Position numbers and translations under genes: made by a program. This document shows, in pieces, positions 17,443 to 26,744 of a DNA stretch of 47,982 nt (positions are counted from its first letter, which is position 1; each line of letters opens with the position of its first letter). The notes beneath the pieces were generated by a model. It saw only the letters and a list, made by a program, of their open reading frames with translations. It was not told the DNA's origin and ran no database searches. This stretch comes from Rhizobiales bacterium 32-66-11 (GTDB taxonomy: Bacteria > Pseudomonadota > Alphaproteobacteria > Rhizobiales > Xanthobacteraceae): contig NCEH01000055.1 of NCBI GenBank assembly GCA_002304505.1, positions 1 to 47,982 on the forward strand, written 5' to 3'.

Positions 17443-18195
17443 ATGACCGCAGCAAGCGATTCCAAGAAGGAAGGCGGTTTCCTCGAAACCGTTAAGGTCA
17501 TCATCCATGCGCTTCTGATCGCGCTGGTGATTCGCACCGTTCTTTTCCAGCCCTTCAACATCCCCTCGGGGTCCATGAAGGACACGCTGCTGATCGGCGA
17601 TTATCTCTTCGTCTCGAAGTTCAGCTACGGCTATTCGCGCTTCTCCATTCCGTTCTCGCCGAATCTGTTCTCCGGCCGGATTTTCGGGGCCGAGCCGACC
17701 CGTGGCGACGTGGTGGTGTTCAAGCTGCCGCGCGATAATGAAACCGACTATATCAAGCGGGTCGTCGGCATGCCCGGCGATGCCATCCAGATGATCGACG
17801 GCGTGCTCAACATCAACGGCGTGCCGGTGAAGCGCGAACGCCTCTCGGACATTACCGAGGACGATGGAAGCGGGCGCGTCGTGCCGATCAAGCGGTGGAA
17901 GGAGACTTTGCCGAACGGCGTCTCCTATGAGACGCTCGATCTCGTGGACAATGGCTTCTACGATAACACGCAGGTCTATAATGTGCCGGCGGGCCATTAC
18001 TTCATGATGGGCGACAACCGCGACAATTCGGCGGACAGCCGCGTCCTGAGCCAAGTGGGCTATGTGCCGTTCGAGAATCTCATCGGCAAGGCGCAGTTGA
18101 TCTTCTTCTCCATCGACGATCACGCGCAGGCCTGGCAGGTCTGGACGTGGCCCTGGTCGGTGCGGTGGTCGCGCTTGTTCAGCATGGTCCGATGA
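17443..18195 (+). CDS. lepB: Signal peptidase I
   Basis: 250 residues; cleaves signal peptides from exported proteins at the outer face of the inner membrane. The ATG at 17443 is favoured over one at 17398 because the protein then starts with the usual short charged segment before its single membrane helix (about 15-35). The catalytic dyad is Ser44 in PSGSMK and Lys105 in DYIKRVVG; further conserved boxes are RGDVVVFK, PAGHYFMMGDNRDNSADSR and a hydrophobic end. rnc begins inside the lepB stop codon, so the two are coupled. Confidence 0.96.
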   Translation: MTAASDSKKEGGFLETVKVIIHALLIALVIRTVLFQPFNIPSGSMKDTLLIGDYLFVSKFSYGYSRFSIPFSPNLFSGRIFGAEPTRGDVVVFKLPRDNETDYIKRVVGMPGDAIQMIDGVLNINGVPVKRERLSDITEDDGSGRVVPIKRWKETLPNGVSYETLDLVDNGFYDNTQVYNVPAGHYFMMGDNRDNSADSRVLSQVGYVPFENLIGKAQLIFFSIDDHAQAWQVWTWPWSVRWSRLFSMVR

Positions 18196-18902
18196 ACAGC
18201 GTCGGGTCAGACCTGTCCGCGCTGGAAGCCCATCTCGGCTATACATTTGCGGATCACAGCTTCATCGAGCTGGCCTTGACGCACATCAGCGTCGTCAAGG
18301 GCGATGCGCCGCGCGTGCGCTCATATCAAAGGCTCGAATTCCTCGGCGACCATGTGCTCGGCTCGATCGTGTCGCACATGCTCTATGAGGCCTTCCCGCA
18401 GGCGGAGGAGGGGGAACTTTCCCGCCGGCTGGCCGATCTGGTGCGCGAGGAAGCCTGCGCGGAAGTGGCCGAGGACATGAATATCGGCGCCTTCATCCGG
18501 CTCGGCAATGGCGAAACCCAGTCCGGCGCGCGCAGCCGCCGCACCATCCTCGCCGATGTGACCGAGGCGGTGGTCGCCGCGGTTTATCTCGACGGCGGTT
18601 ATGAGGCCGCTCATGCGCTGGTGGAGCGTTTCTGGCGTGCTCGGCTGCTGGCCCCGCGCCGGCCGCTGCGCGATGCCAAGACCCATCTGCAGGAATGGGC
18701 CCAGGCCCGCGGCCTGCCGCCGCCCTCCTATCGCGACGTGGAGCGCAGCGGGCCGGACCATGCCCCGAGCTTTCGGGTGCGGGTCGAACTCCCTGGCCTT
18801 GCCTCCGCGGAAGCCATAGGATCATCCAAACAGGCGGCGCAGAAGGCTGCGGCCGCCGCATTTCTCGCCCGCGAGGGCGTGCCCACCGGGAGCGAAGCAT
18901 GA
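18192..18902 (+). CDS. rnc: Ribonuclease III
   Basis: 236 residues; cuts double-stranded RNA in rRNA precursors and regulatory duplexes. Start ATG overlaps the lepB stop. The catalytic domain has YQRLEFLGDHVLG (Glu49 and Asp53) and ILADVTEAVVAAVYLDGG with the second acidic pair; Gln replaces the Glu found before RLEF in E. coli, as is common in alphaproteobacteria. The double-stranded-RNA-binding domain spans about 160-230 (KTHLQEWAQ, GSSKQAAQKAAAAAFL). era starts within the rnc stop, giving the classical lepB-rnc-era coupling. Confidence 0.96.
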   Translation: MNSVGSDLSALEAHLGYTFADHSFIELALTHISVVKGDAPRVRSYQRLEFLGDHVLGSIVSHMLYEAFPQAEEGELSRRLADLVREEACAEVAEDMNIGAFIRLGNGETQSGARSRRTILADVTEAVVAAVYLDGGYEAAHALVERFWRARLLAPRRPLRDAKTHLQEWAQARGLPPPSYRDVERSGPDHAPSFRVRVELPGLASAEAIGSSKQAAQKAAAAAFLAREGVPTGSEA

Positions 18903-19834
18903 ACGACGCGGTCACCCCGCCGAGCACGGCCGAGGGACAGACGCGCTGCGGTTTCGTCGCCCTGCTCGGCGCACCCAATGCCGGCAAGTCCACCCTCACC
19001 AATGCGCTGGTCGGGACCAAGGTCTCCATCGTCTCCCACAAGGTGCAGACGACGCGGGCGATCGTGCGCGGGATCGTGCTCGAGGGGCCGGCGCAGATCA
19101 TCCTGGTGGACACGCCCGGCATCTTCTCGCCCAAGCGGCGGCTGGAGCGGGCCATGGTCTCCACCGCCTGGACCAGTGCCTCGGACGCTGATCTGGTCGC
19201 CCTGCTGGTGGATGCCAATCGCGGCGTCGATGCGGAGATCGAGGCCCTGCTGGAGCCGCTGAGCCAGGTGCGGCACCCGCGCGCGCTGATCATCAACAAG
19301 ATCGACCTCGTCAAACGCGAGTCGCTGCTGGCGCTGGTGGCGAAGCTCACGGAGCGCTTGCCGTTCGAGAAGGTGTTCATGATTTCCGCGCTCAAGGGCG
19401 ACGGGATCGAGGACATCAAGCGTTGGTTCGCGCAATCCATGCCCTATGGGCCGTGGCTCTATCCCGAAGACCAGATCACCGATGCGCCCATGCGCATGCT
19501 GGCGGCGGAGGTGACGCGCGAGAAGCTGTTCCTGCGCCTGCACGACGAACTGCCCTACCGCTCCACGGTCGAGACCGATTCCTGGAAGGAATTGCGCGAC
19601 GGCTCGGTGCGGATCGAGCAGACGATTTTCGTCGAGCGGGAAAGCCAGCGCAAGATCGTGCTCGGCAAGGGCGGTGCCGCCATCAAGGCGATCTCCACCG
19701 AGGCCCGCAAGGAAATCTCGGAGATCGTCGAAAGCCCGGTGCATCTGTTCCTGTTTGTGAAGGTGCGCGAGAATTGGGCCGACGATCCCGAGCGCTATCG
19801 CGAAATGGGCCTGGAATTCCCCCGGGGGGACTGA
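18899..19834 (+). CDS. era: GTPase Era
   Basis: 311 residues; an essential GTPase that binds the 3' end of 16S rRNA in 30S subunit assembly. GTPase motifs are in order: G1 GAPNAGKST, G2 around QTTRAI, G3 DTPGIF, G4 NKIDLV, G5 ISALKGDG. The C-terminal KH domain contains VLGKGGAAIKAISTEARKE (with KGG for the GxxG loop). A short N-terminal extension precedes the G1 motif. The ATG overlaps the end of rnc, and recO follows after 7 bases. Confidence 0.97.
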   Translation: MNDAVTPPSTAEGQTRCGFVALLGAPNAGKSTLTNALVGTKVSIVSHKVQTTRAIVRGIVLEGPAQIILVDTPGIFSPKRRLERAMVSTAWTSASDADLVALLVDANRGVDAEIEALLEPLSQVRHPRALIINKIDLVKRESLLALVAKLTERLPFEKVFMISALKGDGIEDIKRWFAQSMPYGPWLYPEDQITDAPMRMLAAEVTREKLFLRLHDELPYRSTVETDSWKELRDGSVRIEQTIFVERESQRKIVLGKGGAAIKAISTEARKEISEIVESPVHLFLFVKVRENWADDPERYREMGLEFPRGD

Positions 19835-19841
19835 CGCCGCC

Positions 19842-20489
19842 GTGGAATGGACCGACGAGGGCATCGTGATCGGCGTGCGGCGGCACGGGGAGAGCAGTGC
19901 CATCGTGGAATTGATGACGCGCGAGCACGGGCGTCATCTCGGGCTTCTGCGGGGCGCCACCTCGAAGCGCCACGCGCCGCTGGTGCAGCCCGGCAATGTG
20001 ATGCGCGCGGTGTGGCGCGCGCGGCTTGAGGGGCAATTGGGGCTCTATTCGCTCGAGGCGCTCACCGCGCGCACGGATCTGATGATCCGCGTGCCCCATG
20101 CCGCCTTCGGCCTGAGCCACATGGCGAGCCTGCTGCACCTGCTGGCGGAGCGCGATCCCCATCCCGGTCTTTACGAGGTGCTTGCGGCGATCCTCGGTGC
20201 CATCGAGGACCCGGACTCCGCCGGGGTGCTTCTGGCGCGCTTTGAGCTGGCGATGCTGGCCGAGCTGGGCTTCGGGCTGGAACTGGACGCCTGCGCGGCC
20301 ACCGGGGGGCGCAACGACCTGGTGTTCGTGTCTCCACGCACCGGGCGGGCGGTGTCGGAGGGGGTTTTTCTGACCCAGCGGATATTCGAGCCGCGCGGCA
20401 TGAAATTGCCGGATGCGCGCGACAGCTTCCTCTCGGCCCTGAAGAGGGAGGCCGCAAGGGCCTCCCCATTCCGGCGGTCACATCAATAG
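19842..20489 (+). CDS. recO: DNA repair protein RecO, apparently with an internal deletion
   Basis: 215 residues; RecO helps load RecA on SSB-coated single strands in the RecFOR pathway. Translation begins at GTG 19842. The OB-fold N-terminus (MEWTDEGIVIGVRRHGESSA) and the central helical region (HLLAERDPHPGLYE, ELGFGLELDACAATGG, VFVSPRTGRAVS) match alphaproteobacterial RecO well. After GRAVS the text jumps to EGVFLTQRIFEPRGMKLPDAR, which in relatives comes about 35 residues later; the segment with APW and LPxF found in relatives of about 245-250 residues is missing in frame. The gene may still work, as the OB fold is complete. Its stop overlaps the end of the convergent small secreted-protein gene by 7 bases. 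Confidence 0.9.
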   Translation: MEWTDEGIVIGVRRHGESSAIVELMTREHGRHLGLLRGATSKRHAPLVQPGNVMRAVWRARLEGQLGLYSLEALTARTDLMIRVPHAAFGLSHMASLLHLLAERDPHPGLYEVLAAILGAIEDPDSAGVLLARFELAMLAELGFGLELDACAATGGRNDLVFVSPRTGRAVSEGVFLTQRIFEPRGMKLPDARDSFLSALKREAARASPFRRSHQ

Positions 20490-20785
20490 GGGCGCGGGCC
20501 GTAATAGGGACCCGGACCTGGGCCTGGACGGGCGGGACCATAATAGCGGCCGCGCGGCGGGCCGACCCACACCCGGGTGCAGCGGGTGGTGACGATCCGG
20601 CGGCCATAGGCCCAGCGGGTGACCGGACGGCACACGCGACGCCACGCCACCGACTCAGCTTGAATGCCGCTTTGCGCGAGGCCGAGGGGCTTTGCGGGCG
20701 TCAGCGGCGCGGCGTTTGCGCCGCTGGCCAGCGAGACGAGTCCGAGTGCTGCCGCACCACAGAAAGCAATCATAAGACGTTTCAT
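20483..20785 (-). CDS. Small secreted protein with Gly/Pro/Tyr-rich tail
   Basis: 100 residues. The start at 20785 is preceded by GGAGAAG and gives a signal peptide (MKRLMIAFCGAAALGLVSLA, cleaved near ANA). The mature part has a Trp/Arg/Cys region (WRRVCRPVTRWAYGRR, TTRCTRVWV) and a tail of PRGRYYGP and PGPGPGPYYGPRPY. Similar short envelope proteins with two cysteines and a PY-rich end are common in Hyphomicrobiales and have no assigned function. The 3' end overlaps the recO stop by 7 bases on the opposite strand. Confidence 0.75.
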   Translation of the reverse strand: MKRLMIAFCGAAALGLVSLASGANAAPLTPAKPLGLAQSGIQAESVAWRRVCRPVTRWAYGRRIVTTRCTRVWVGPPRGRYYGPARPGPGPGPYYGPRPY

Positions 20786-21066
20786 TTTCAGCTTCTCCTC
20801 TGAAGCTCCACGCGACGCCGTTCGGCGTATGGGCACAAGGTGAAACGCCCCAATGTCGGGGTTATGTTCCCCCGCATCACTTCAGATTAATTCGTGGTAA
20901 CGAAAAGCGTAACGGTGCCAACGTTTCTTGAACGCCCGTTCACATAGATAAATCGAATCTGCGATTTTGTTCAGTCTTGCGACCTCCGGGTGTTTCGCGT
21001 GTGACAAACCTGTGCACGAAGATGCACCGGCTTGTGCCGCGGCGCAGGGCGCGCTAGTGCGATCCC
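20786..21066. other. Divergent promoter region, small secreted protein and parC
   Basis: 281 bases between divergent starts. The middle (about 20880-20985) is distinctly AT-richer than the surroundings and should hold both promoters. A loose + strand candidate is TTGAAC with TAAATC 15 bases later near 20928-20955. A CCCC/GGGG pair around 20848-20861 could form a small hairpin. No gene or RNA is recognisable. Confidence 0.4.
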
Positions 21067-23307
21067 ATGGCGACACGCACCCTTCCCCCCGCAGGCGATG
21101 GCAATATCGAGCCGGTCGAACTGAAGGCGGCGCTCGAAGAACGCTATCTGGCCTACGCTCTCTCCACGATCATGCACCGAGCGCTGCCGGATGCGCGCGA
21201 CGGGCTGAAGCCGGTTCACCGCCGCATCCTCCATGCGATGCGCTTGCTTAAGCTGGATCCGGAAGCCGGCTTCAAGAAATGCGCCCGTGTTGTGGGCGAC
21301 GTGATCGGCAAGTTCCACCCGCACGGCGACCAGGCGGTCTATGACGCTTTGGTGCGCCTGGCGCAGGATTTCGCCCAGCGCTACCCGCTGGTGGACGGGC
21401 AGGGCAATTTCGGCAATGTGGACGGCGATAATGCCGCCGCCATGCGATACACCGAAGCGCGCCTCACCGAGACCGCGCGCCTGCTGCTGGACGGCATCGA
21501 CGACGACGCGGTGGATTTCCGCCCCACCTATGACGGCTCCGAGGAAGAGCCGGTGGTCCTCCCGGCCGCCTTTCCGAACCTGCTGGCCAACGGCTCCCAG
21601 GGCATCGCGGTCGGCATGGCGACCTCGATTCCGCCGCACAATGCCGCCGAACTGCTGGACGCCGCGCTCCATCTGCTGGACCACCCCGACGCGCCGGCCT
21701 CCGACCTGCTGCAATTCGTGCCCGGTCCCGATTTCCCCACCGGCGGCGTGCTGGTGGAGGATCCCGTCGGCGCGGCGGAAGCCTATGCCACCGGGCGCGG
21801 CTCGTTCCGCGTGCGGGCGCGCTGGCACAAGGAAGACACCGGGCGCGGCACCTATCTCGTGGTGGTGACGGAAATTCCCTATGGCGTGCCCAAGTCGCGC
21901 CTGGTGGAGAAGATCGCCGAGCTGCTGACCGACAAGAAGCTGCCCTTGCTTGCCGACGTGCGCGACGAGAGCGCGGAGGACATCCGCCTGGTGCTGGAGC
22001 CGCGCACCCGCGCTGTGGATGCCGAAGTGCTGATGGCGAGCCTGTTCAAGCTCACCGAGCTTGAGGCCCGGGTCTCGCTGAACATGAACGTGCTGGTGCG
22101 CGGGCAGATTCCCAAGGTGCTCTCGCTCGCTGACGCGCTGCGCGAATGGCTCGCCCACCGCCGCGACGTGCTGCTGCGCTCCTCGCGCCATCGCCTGGGC
22201 GAGATCGCCCACCGGCTGGAGGTGCTGGGCGGTTATCTGATCGCCTATCTCAACCTCGACGAGGTGATCCGCATCATCCGCGAGGAGGACGAGCCCAAGG
22301 TTTCGCTCATGTCCACGTTCGCGCTCACGGACGTGCAGGCGGAAGCCATCCTCAACATGCGCCTGCGCTCTTTGCGCCGCCTGGAAGAGATGGAAATCCG
22401 CAAGGAGCACGACAAGCTGAGCAAGGAACAGGACCAGCTCAACAAGCTCGTTGGATCCGAGCCGGCCCAGTGGAAGGCGATCGGCAAGCAGATCCGCGAG
22501 ACCCACAAGCTCTACGGCCCGGACACCGCCATCGGTCGCCGCCGCACCAGCTTCGGCGTCGCGGCGGTGTTCGACGAAGACGCCTTCAGCGAGGCGCTGG
22601 TGGAGCGCGAGCCGGTCACCATCGTGGTCACGCAGAAGGGCTGGATCCGCGCGCTGAAGGGCCATGTGGCGGATCTCTCCGGCCTTCAGTTCAAGGGCGA
22701 CGACAGCCTCGCCCACGCCTTCTTCGCCGAGACCACGTCGCGCATCATGGTTTGGGCCACAAACGGCCGCTTCTACACCCTGGATGCCTCCAAGCTGCCG
22801 GGCGGGCGCGGCCATGGCGAGCCGATCCGCCTCATGATCGACCTGGAGCAGGAGGCGGAGATCGTCAGCGTCTTTGCCTATCAGGGCGGGCGCAAGCTGC
22901 TGGTGTCCTCGCGCGAGGGGCGCGGCTTCCTGGTGGCGGAAGATGATTGCATCGCCAATACCCGCAAGGGCAAGCAGGTGCTGTCCATGGATGCGCCGGA
23001 CGTCGCCACCGCCGTGGTGCCCGCCGTGGGCGATTGGGTGGCGGTGATCGGCGACAATCGCAAGCTGCTGCTGTTCCCGCTCAGCCAGGTGCCGGAAATG
23101 GTGCGCGGACGGGGCGTGCGGTTGCAGCGCTACCGCGAGGGCGGGCTCTCGGACATCAAGGTGTTCGCCATCGCCGACGGCCTCACCTGGGAGGATACCT
23201 CCGGCCGCACCTGGACGGTGAGCGAACTGCTGGAATGGCAGGGCGAGCGCGCCTCGTCCGGCCGCCTACCGCCCAAGGGGTTCCCACGCAACAATAAATT
23301 CGGTTGA
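21067..23307 (+). CDS. parC: DNA topoisomerase IV subunit A
   Basis: 746 residues; with ParE it decatenates daughter chromosomes. The breakage-reunion domain starts with the typical [22 protein letters not shown] and has the active Tyr128 in [10 protein letters not shown]. The quinolone-resistance-determining stretch is [10 protein letters not shown], with Gln89 and Asp93 where E. coli ParC has Ser80 and Glu84. The C-terminal beta-pinwheel region (about 500-740) is present and GyrA-box-like repeats are weak, which favours ParC over GyrA, as does the length. The CLC channel gene begins 4 bases after the stop, so they are probably cotranscribed. Confidence 0.95.
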   Translation: MATRTLPPAGDGNIEPVELKAALEERYLAYALSTIMHRALPDARDGLKPVHRRILHAMRLLKLDPEAGFKKCARVVGDVIGKFHPHGDQAVYDALVRLAQDFAQRYPLVDGQGNFGNVDGDNAAAMRYTEARLTETARLLLDGIDDDAVDFRPTYDGSEEEPVVLPAAFPNLLANGSQGIAVGMATSIPPHNAAELLDAALHLLDHPDAPASDLLQFVPGPDFPTGGVLVEDPVGAAEAYATGRGSFRVRARWHKEDTGRGTYLVVVTEIPYGVPKSRLVEKIAELLTDKKLPLLADVRDESAEDIRLVLEPRTRAVDAEVLMASLFKLTELEARVSLNMNVLVRGQIPKVLSLADALREWLAHRRDVLLRSSRHRLGEIAHRLEVLGGYLIAYLNLDEVIRIIREEDEPKVSLMSTFALTDVQAEAILNMRLRSLRRLEEMEIRKEHDKLSKEQDQLNKLVGSEPAQWKAIGKQIRETHKLYGPDTAIGRRRTSFGVAAVFDEDAFSEALVEREPVTIVVTQKGWIRALKGHVADLSGLQFKGDDSLAHAFFAETTSRIMVWATNGRFYTLDASKLPGGRGHGEPIRLMIDLEQEAEIVSVFAYQGGRKLLVSSREGRGFLVAEDDCIANTRKGKQVLSMDAPDVATAVVPAVGDWVAVIGDNRKLLLFPLSQVPEMVRGRGVRLQRYREGGLSDIKVFAIADGLTWEDTSGRTWTVSELLEWQGERASSGRLPPKGFPRNNKFG

Positions 23308-23311
23308 TGCC

Positions 23312-25078
23312 ATGACGGAAGCGGTCGAAACGCGCGCCCGCGCTTCTGCCGCCAGCTCCGGCCTCGCTGCCCTTGCGGCCAGCGCGCACCGGCGCGGGGA
23401 ACTGCGCCTGGTGCTGCTCGCGGCCGTGGTGGGCATCCTCTCCGGCGCGGTTGCGATGGCGATCAGCAGCGGCGCCAAATGGATGCATTCCATCCTGTTC
23501 GGCGCCGGAACGGACGGCATGCTCAGCCGTCTGCCCAGCCTGTCGCAGCCTTATATGTACCTGATCCCCGCGGTTGGCGGGTTGGCGATCGGCTTGCTGG
23601 CCTGGATCGTGCGCAAGCTGCGTCCGGGCGGAATCCGCGACCCGATCGAGGCGAACGCGCTCCACGGCGGGCGGATGTCGCTGCTCGACAGCGCCATTCT
23701 CTCGGTTCAGGTCATGCTCTGCAACGGTTTCGGCGCGTCGGTCGGCATGGAGGCGGGCTATAGCCAGGCGGGGTCCGGCATAGGCTCAGCCATCGCCAGC
23801 CGGCTCGGCCTCAGCCGGGGCCAATGCCGTGTGCTGGTCGGTTCCGGCGCGGCGGCTGGCATCGCCGCCGCGTTTCATGCGCCCCTCACCGGAGCCTTCT
23901 ACGGCTTCGAGCTGATCATCGGGGTTTACGCCATTCCCTCCGTCGCGCCGGTGATGACCGCGGCTTTGCTTGCGGTTCTGACCGTCCGCACCCTCGGGGC
24001 GGAGCCGTTTCCCATCATCGTGCCGCCGATTCCCGACCTGACGCTCGCAGACTATCCGCCCTTCATCCTGCTCGGCCTGATCGGAGCCGGTGTCGCGATC
24101 GCCATCATGCGGCTGGTGACCCTGGTCGAGAAGGGCTTCCAGCTCAGCGGCGTGCCCGCCCCGTTGCGGCCCATGATCGGCGGACTGGGGGTTGGGGCCC
24201 TCGCCCTCTACAGCCCGCAAATCATGTCGAGCGGGGAGGGGGCATTGCATATCCAGGTGGGGACCGGTGTCACCGTGTCGGTGCTTTTGGTCTTCCTGCT
24301 GAAGATCTGCGCCTCTTCCCTGTCGCTGGGGTCGGGATTTCGCGGCGGCCTGTTCCTGGCGGCCCTGTTCCTCGGCTCGCTCATGGGCAAGCTGTTCGCC
24401 GGCGCCGCCGCGCTCGCGGGGGTCCCGGTGGATCCCGTGGTGTCGGCCGTGGTGGGCATGGCGGCGCTCGCCGTCGGCATCGTCGGCGGGCCGTTCACCA
24501 TGACCTTCCTGACCCTTGAGACCACGGGCGATCTCGCGATTTCTGGCCTGGTCCTCACCGCCGCCATCGCCTGCTCCCTCACGGTGCGGGAAACGTTCGG
24601 CTATTCCTTCTCGACCTGGCGGCTGCACCTGCGCGGCGAGAGCATTCGCGGCGCCCATGATGTGGGCTGGCTGCGGGATCTCACGGTCGGCCGGCTGATG
24701 GAGCCGGTGCGCGCGACCTTTTCCGCCGACGGGACCCAGGCCGCCTTCCGCGCGGCCTTCCCGCTCGGCCAGATCCGGCACGTCACGCTGCTGGATGGCG
24801 AGGGGCATTATGCCGGGCTGGTGCGGGTGGCGCGGGTCTATTCCGCCGGGCAGGACGGGCCGATCGGCGCATTTGCCCAGCACCGCAACGCGGTTCTTCA
24901 TCCCGACATGAATGTCACCGAGGCGGCGGGCGTGTTCCGCAATGCCGACGCGGAGATGCTGGCGGTGGTGGACCCGCAGACCGGCCGCACGCTCGGCCAG
25001 TTGCACGAGGTTGAGGCCCTGCGCCGCTACGCCCATGAGGTGGAGGCTGCGCGACGCGATCTTTCGGGTGGTGATTGA
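23312..25078 (+). CDS. CLC-family chloride channel/transporter with CBS pair
   Basis: 588 residues: about ten to twelve membrane segments (about 30-440), then a cytoplasmic CBS pair (about 450-575, beginning VGRLMEPVRATFS and ending near TLGQLHEVEAL). CLC landmarks are GSGAAAGIAAAFHAPLTGAFYGFE and GSGFRGGLFLAALFLGS. The anion-filter motifs are atypical: GMEAG stands for GREGP (the gating Glu is kept), and GFRGG stands for GxFxP. The late Tyr of the pore may be that in FGYSFSTWRL. Such variants occur in proteobacterial CLC proteins; whether it is a channel or a proton-coupled exchanger cannot be told. It follows parC by 4 bases and converges on marC. Confidence 0.9.
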   Translation: MTEAVETRARASAASSGLAALAASAHRRGELRLVLLAAVVGILSGAVAMAISSGAKWMHSILFGAGTDGMLSRLPSLSQPYMYLIPAVGGLAIGLLAWIVRKLRPGGIRDPIEANALHGGRMSLLDSAILSVQVMLCNGFGASVGMEAGYSQAGSGIGSAIASRLGLSRGQCRVLVGSGAAAGIAAAFHAPLTGAFYGFELIIGVYAIPSVAPVMTAALLAVLTVRTLGAEPFPIIVPPIPDLTLADYPPFILLGLIGAGVAIAIMRLVTLVEKGFQLSGVPAPLRPMIGGLGVGALALYSPQIMSSGEGALHIQVGTGVTVSVLLVFLLKICASSLSLGSGFRGGLFLAALFLGSLMGKLFAGAAALAGVPVDPVVSAVVGMAALAVGIVGGPFTMTFLTLETTGDLAISGLVLTAAIACSLTVRETFGYSFSTWRLHLRGESIRGAHDVGWLRDLTVGRLMEPVRATFSADGTQAAFRAAFPLGQIRHVTLLDGEGHYAGLVRVARVYSAGQDGPIGAFAQHRNAVLHPDMNVTEAAGVFRNADAEMLAVVDPQTGRTLGQLHEVEALRRYAHEVEAARRDLSGGD

Positions 25079-25079
25079 G

Positions 25080-25127
25080 GCTTATCCGCCCAGGGGCTTA
25101 TCCGCCCAAGACCTTATCCACCCAGGG
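25080..25127. repeat. Three imperfect 16-bp tandem repeats at the marC 3' end
   Basis: Units at 25080-25095, 25096-25111 and 25112-25127, with core CTTATCC[GA]CCCA. The first two differ at two positions, the third at a few more. The third unit contains the marC stop codon and its last codons, so on the minus strand the end of the gene (Pro-Leu-Gly-Gly-stop) is echoed twice beyond the real stop. They fill the space between the convergent stops of the CLC gene and marC. Confidence 0.85.
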
Positions 25128-25821
25128 GCTTGGCGGCCTGGTGGGGAATGGGCAGGCTGCTCAGCAATTCGCTCGCCCCGGTCCACATGATCTGGAGGCC
25201 GATGCACAGGAGAACGAAGGCGAACAGGCGGACCAGGATATTGGTGCCGTTCGGCCCCAGGATGCGCTCGATATCGCCGGCATAGCGATAGGCCAGCAGG
25301 ATGGAGATCGAGATCGTGATCAGGCCGAGCAACGCCGCCGCGACCTCCAGCGCCGCGATGGAATAGGAGAAAGTGGTCCCCACGGAAACCTGGCTGCCCA
25401 GGGCGATGGCCGTGGCGATCGAGCCCGGGCCCACCGTCAGCGGCATGGTGAGCGGATAGAACGCCTGATCCTCGATCCGGGAGACGTCGACATCCTGCTG
25501 GGAACTGTTGTCGGTTTTCCGGTCGGCCGGGGCATTGCCCTGGTGGAGGATCTGCCATCCCACGAAAGCGACCACCATGCCGCCGCCCACGCGCACCACC
25601 GGCAGGCTGATGCCGAAGAAGGTGAGGATGTGCGAGCCGAGCACCATGGAGCACAGCAGCAGGACGAAGCCGTAGGTGGCGATCTTGCGGGCAATTACCG
25701 CCCGCGTCGCCGGCGAGGCGCCGCGTGTGAACTGATAGAAAATGGGTGCGCCGCCCAGCGGATTGACCACCGGAAACAGGGCGGCGAATACCGCAAGAAA
25801 AACATTGATAAACTCGCTCAC
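25114..25821 (-). CDS. MarC-family integral membrane protein
   Basis: 235 residues with six predicted membrane helices. The GTG at 25821 is chosen because GGGAGG lies about 10 bases upstream and MSEFINVFLAVFAALFPVVN is the usual family N-terminus; an ATG 12 codons further up is possible. Typical segments are FFPVVNPLGGAPIFY-like, GGGMVVAFVGWQIL, PLTMPLTVGPGSIATAIALG and the last helix LLCIGLQIMWTGASE. MarC was named after a multiple-antibiotic-resistance locus but is not needed for resistance; the family's function is unknown. A Gln/Asp-rich loop lies between helices 3 and 4. Confidence 0.9.
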   Translation of the reverse strand: MSEFINVFLAVFAALFPVVNPLGGAPIFYQFTRGASPATRAVIARKIATYGFVLLLCSMVLGSHILTFFGISLPVVRVGGGMVVAFVGWQILHQGNAPADRKTDNSSQQDVDVSRIEDQAFYPLTMPLTVGPGSIATAIALGSQVSVGTTFSYSIAALEVAAALLGLITISISILLAYRYAGDIERILGPNGTNILVRLFAFVLLCIGLQIMWTGASELLSSLPIPHQAAKPLGG

Positions 25822-25912
25822 CCGCGCGCCTCCCACGGCGATGCCGCCGCACGCCATTCGCGGTTTTCCCCACGGGTTTGCAAGCGGGTGGACGAATGGC
25901 GCCGTACGTTGT

Positions 25913-26662
25913 TCAAGCCTCGACCCGCTCCCAGCCCTGTGGGGAAAGGCGCTCCTGCGGCAGGAAGCGGCGCTTGTAGTCCATCTTGCGCGAGCCGTTC
26001 ACCCAATAGCCGAGATAGACATAAGGCAGACCCATCGCCCGCGCCTTGGCGATGTGATCGAGAATCAGGAACGTGCCCAGCGAGCGGTCGGGGATATTGG
26101 GGTTGTAGAAGGAATAGACCATGGAGAGTCCGTCGCTCAGCACATCGGTCAGCGCCACCGCAAACAGATCGCCGATGCCGCGCCCGTTGATGCGCGTATC
26201 CGGCCCGAGCTTGCGATATTCCACCAGGCGGGATTGCACATGGGTGTCCTCCACCATCATGGCATAGTCGAGCACGCTCATGTCGGCCATGCCGCCGGAA
26301 CCGTGACGGGTGCTGACATAGGAGCGGAACAGCGCGTATTGCTCGGAGGTCGGCACCGTCTCGCGCAGCGCCCCGCTGATGTCGGTGTTGGCGGCGAGCA
26401 CGCGGCGGAAGCTGCGGCTCTCCTTGAACTCGTCCACGCAGATGCGCACCGAGACGCAGGCGCGGCACCCCTCGCACGCAGGCCGATAGGCAATCGACTG
26501 GCTGCGACGGAATCCGCCTTGGGTCAGGACATCATTGAGCGTGGCCGCGCGCTCGCCCACAAGGTGCGTAAACACCTTCCGCTCCTCCTTGCCCGGGAGA
26601 TACGGGCAAGGCGAAGGTGCGGTCAGATAAAACTGCGGTGTGTCACGGGGATGCTCGGTCAC
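25913..26662 (-). CDS. bpt: Aspartate/glutamate leucyltransferase Bpt (ATE1-like)
   Basis: 249 residues; transfers leucine from Leu-tRNA to proteins with N-terminal Asp or Glu, creating N-degrons recognised by ClpS. The fold is that of eukaryotic arginyl-transferase (ATE). The cysteines of the conserved N-terminal part are [10 protein letters not shown] and [13 protein letters not shown]; the C-terminal acyltransferase half shows [54 protein letters not shown]. The length equals the usual 240-250. The substrate (Leu rather than Arg) is inferred from the bacterial subgroup. ClpS and ClpA are encoded at 43.9-47.0 kb in the same window. The RDD protein gene lies 82 bases upstream of nothing shared: it ends upstream on the same strand side, so read-through is possible but not evident. 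Confidence 0.93.
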   Translation of the reverse strand: MTEHPRDTPQFYLTAPSPCPYLPGKEERKVFTHLVGERAATLNDVLTQGGFRRSQSIAYRPACEGCRACVSVRICVDEFKESRSFRRVLAANTDISGALRETVPTSEQYALFRSYVSTRHGSGGMADMSVLDYAMMVEDTHVQSRLVEYRKLGPDTRINGRGIGDLFAVALTDVLSDGLSMVYSFYNPNIPDRSLGTFLILDHIAKARAMGLPYVYLGYWVNGSRKMDYKRRFLPQERLSPQGWERVEA

Positions 26663-26744
26663 GACACTCAGGCCTCGAATTGTATGAGCATCGCTCCCAG
26701 GGTCGAGTCGGTCAAAAGAATTTGCGCGCCCCGCCTTGCGAAAT

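Noticed and set aside
20971..22815. 614-codon minus-strand frame opposite parC
   Set aside because: Shadow of parC, with no recognisable domain.
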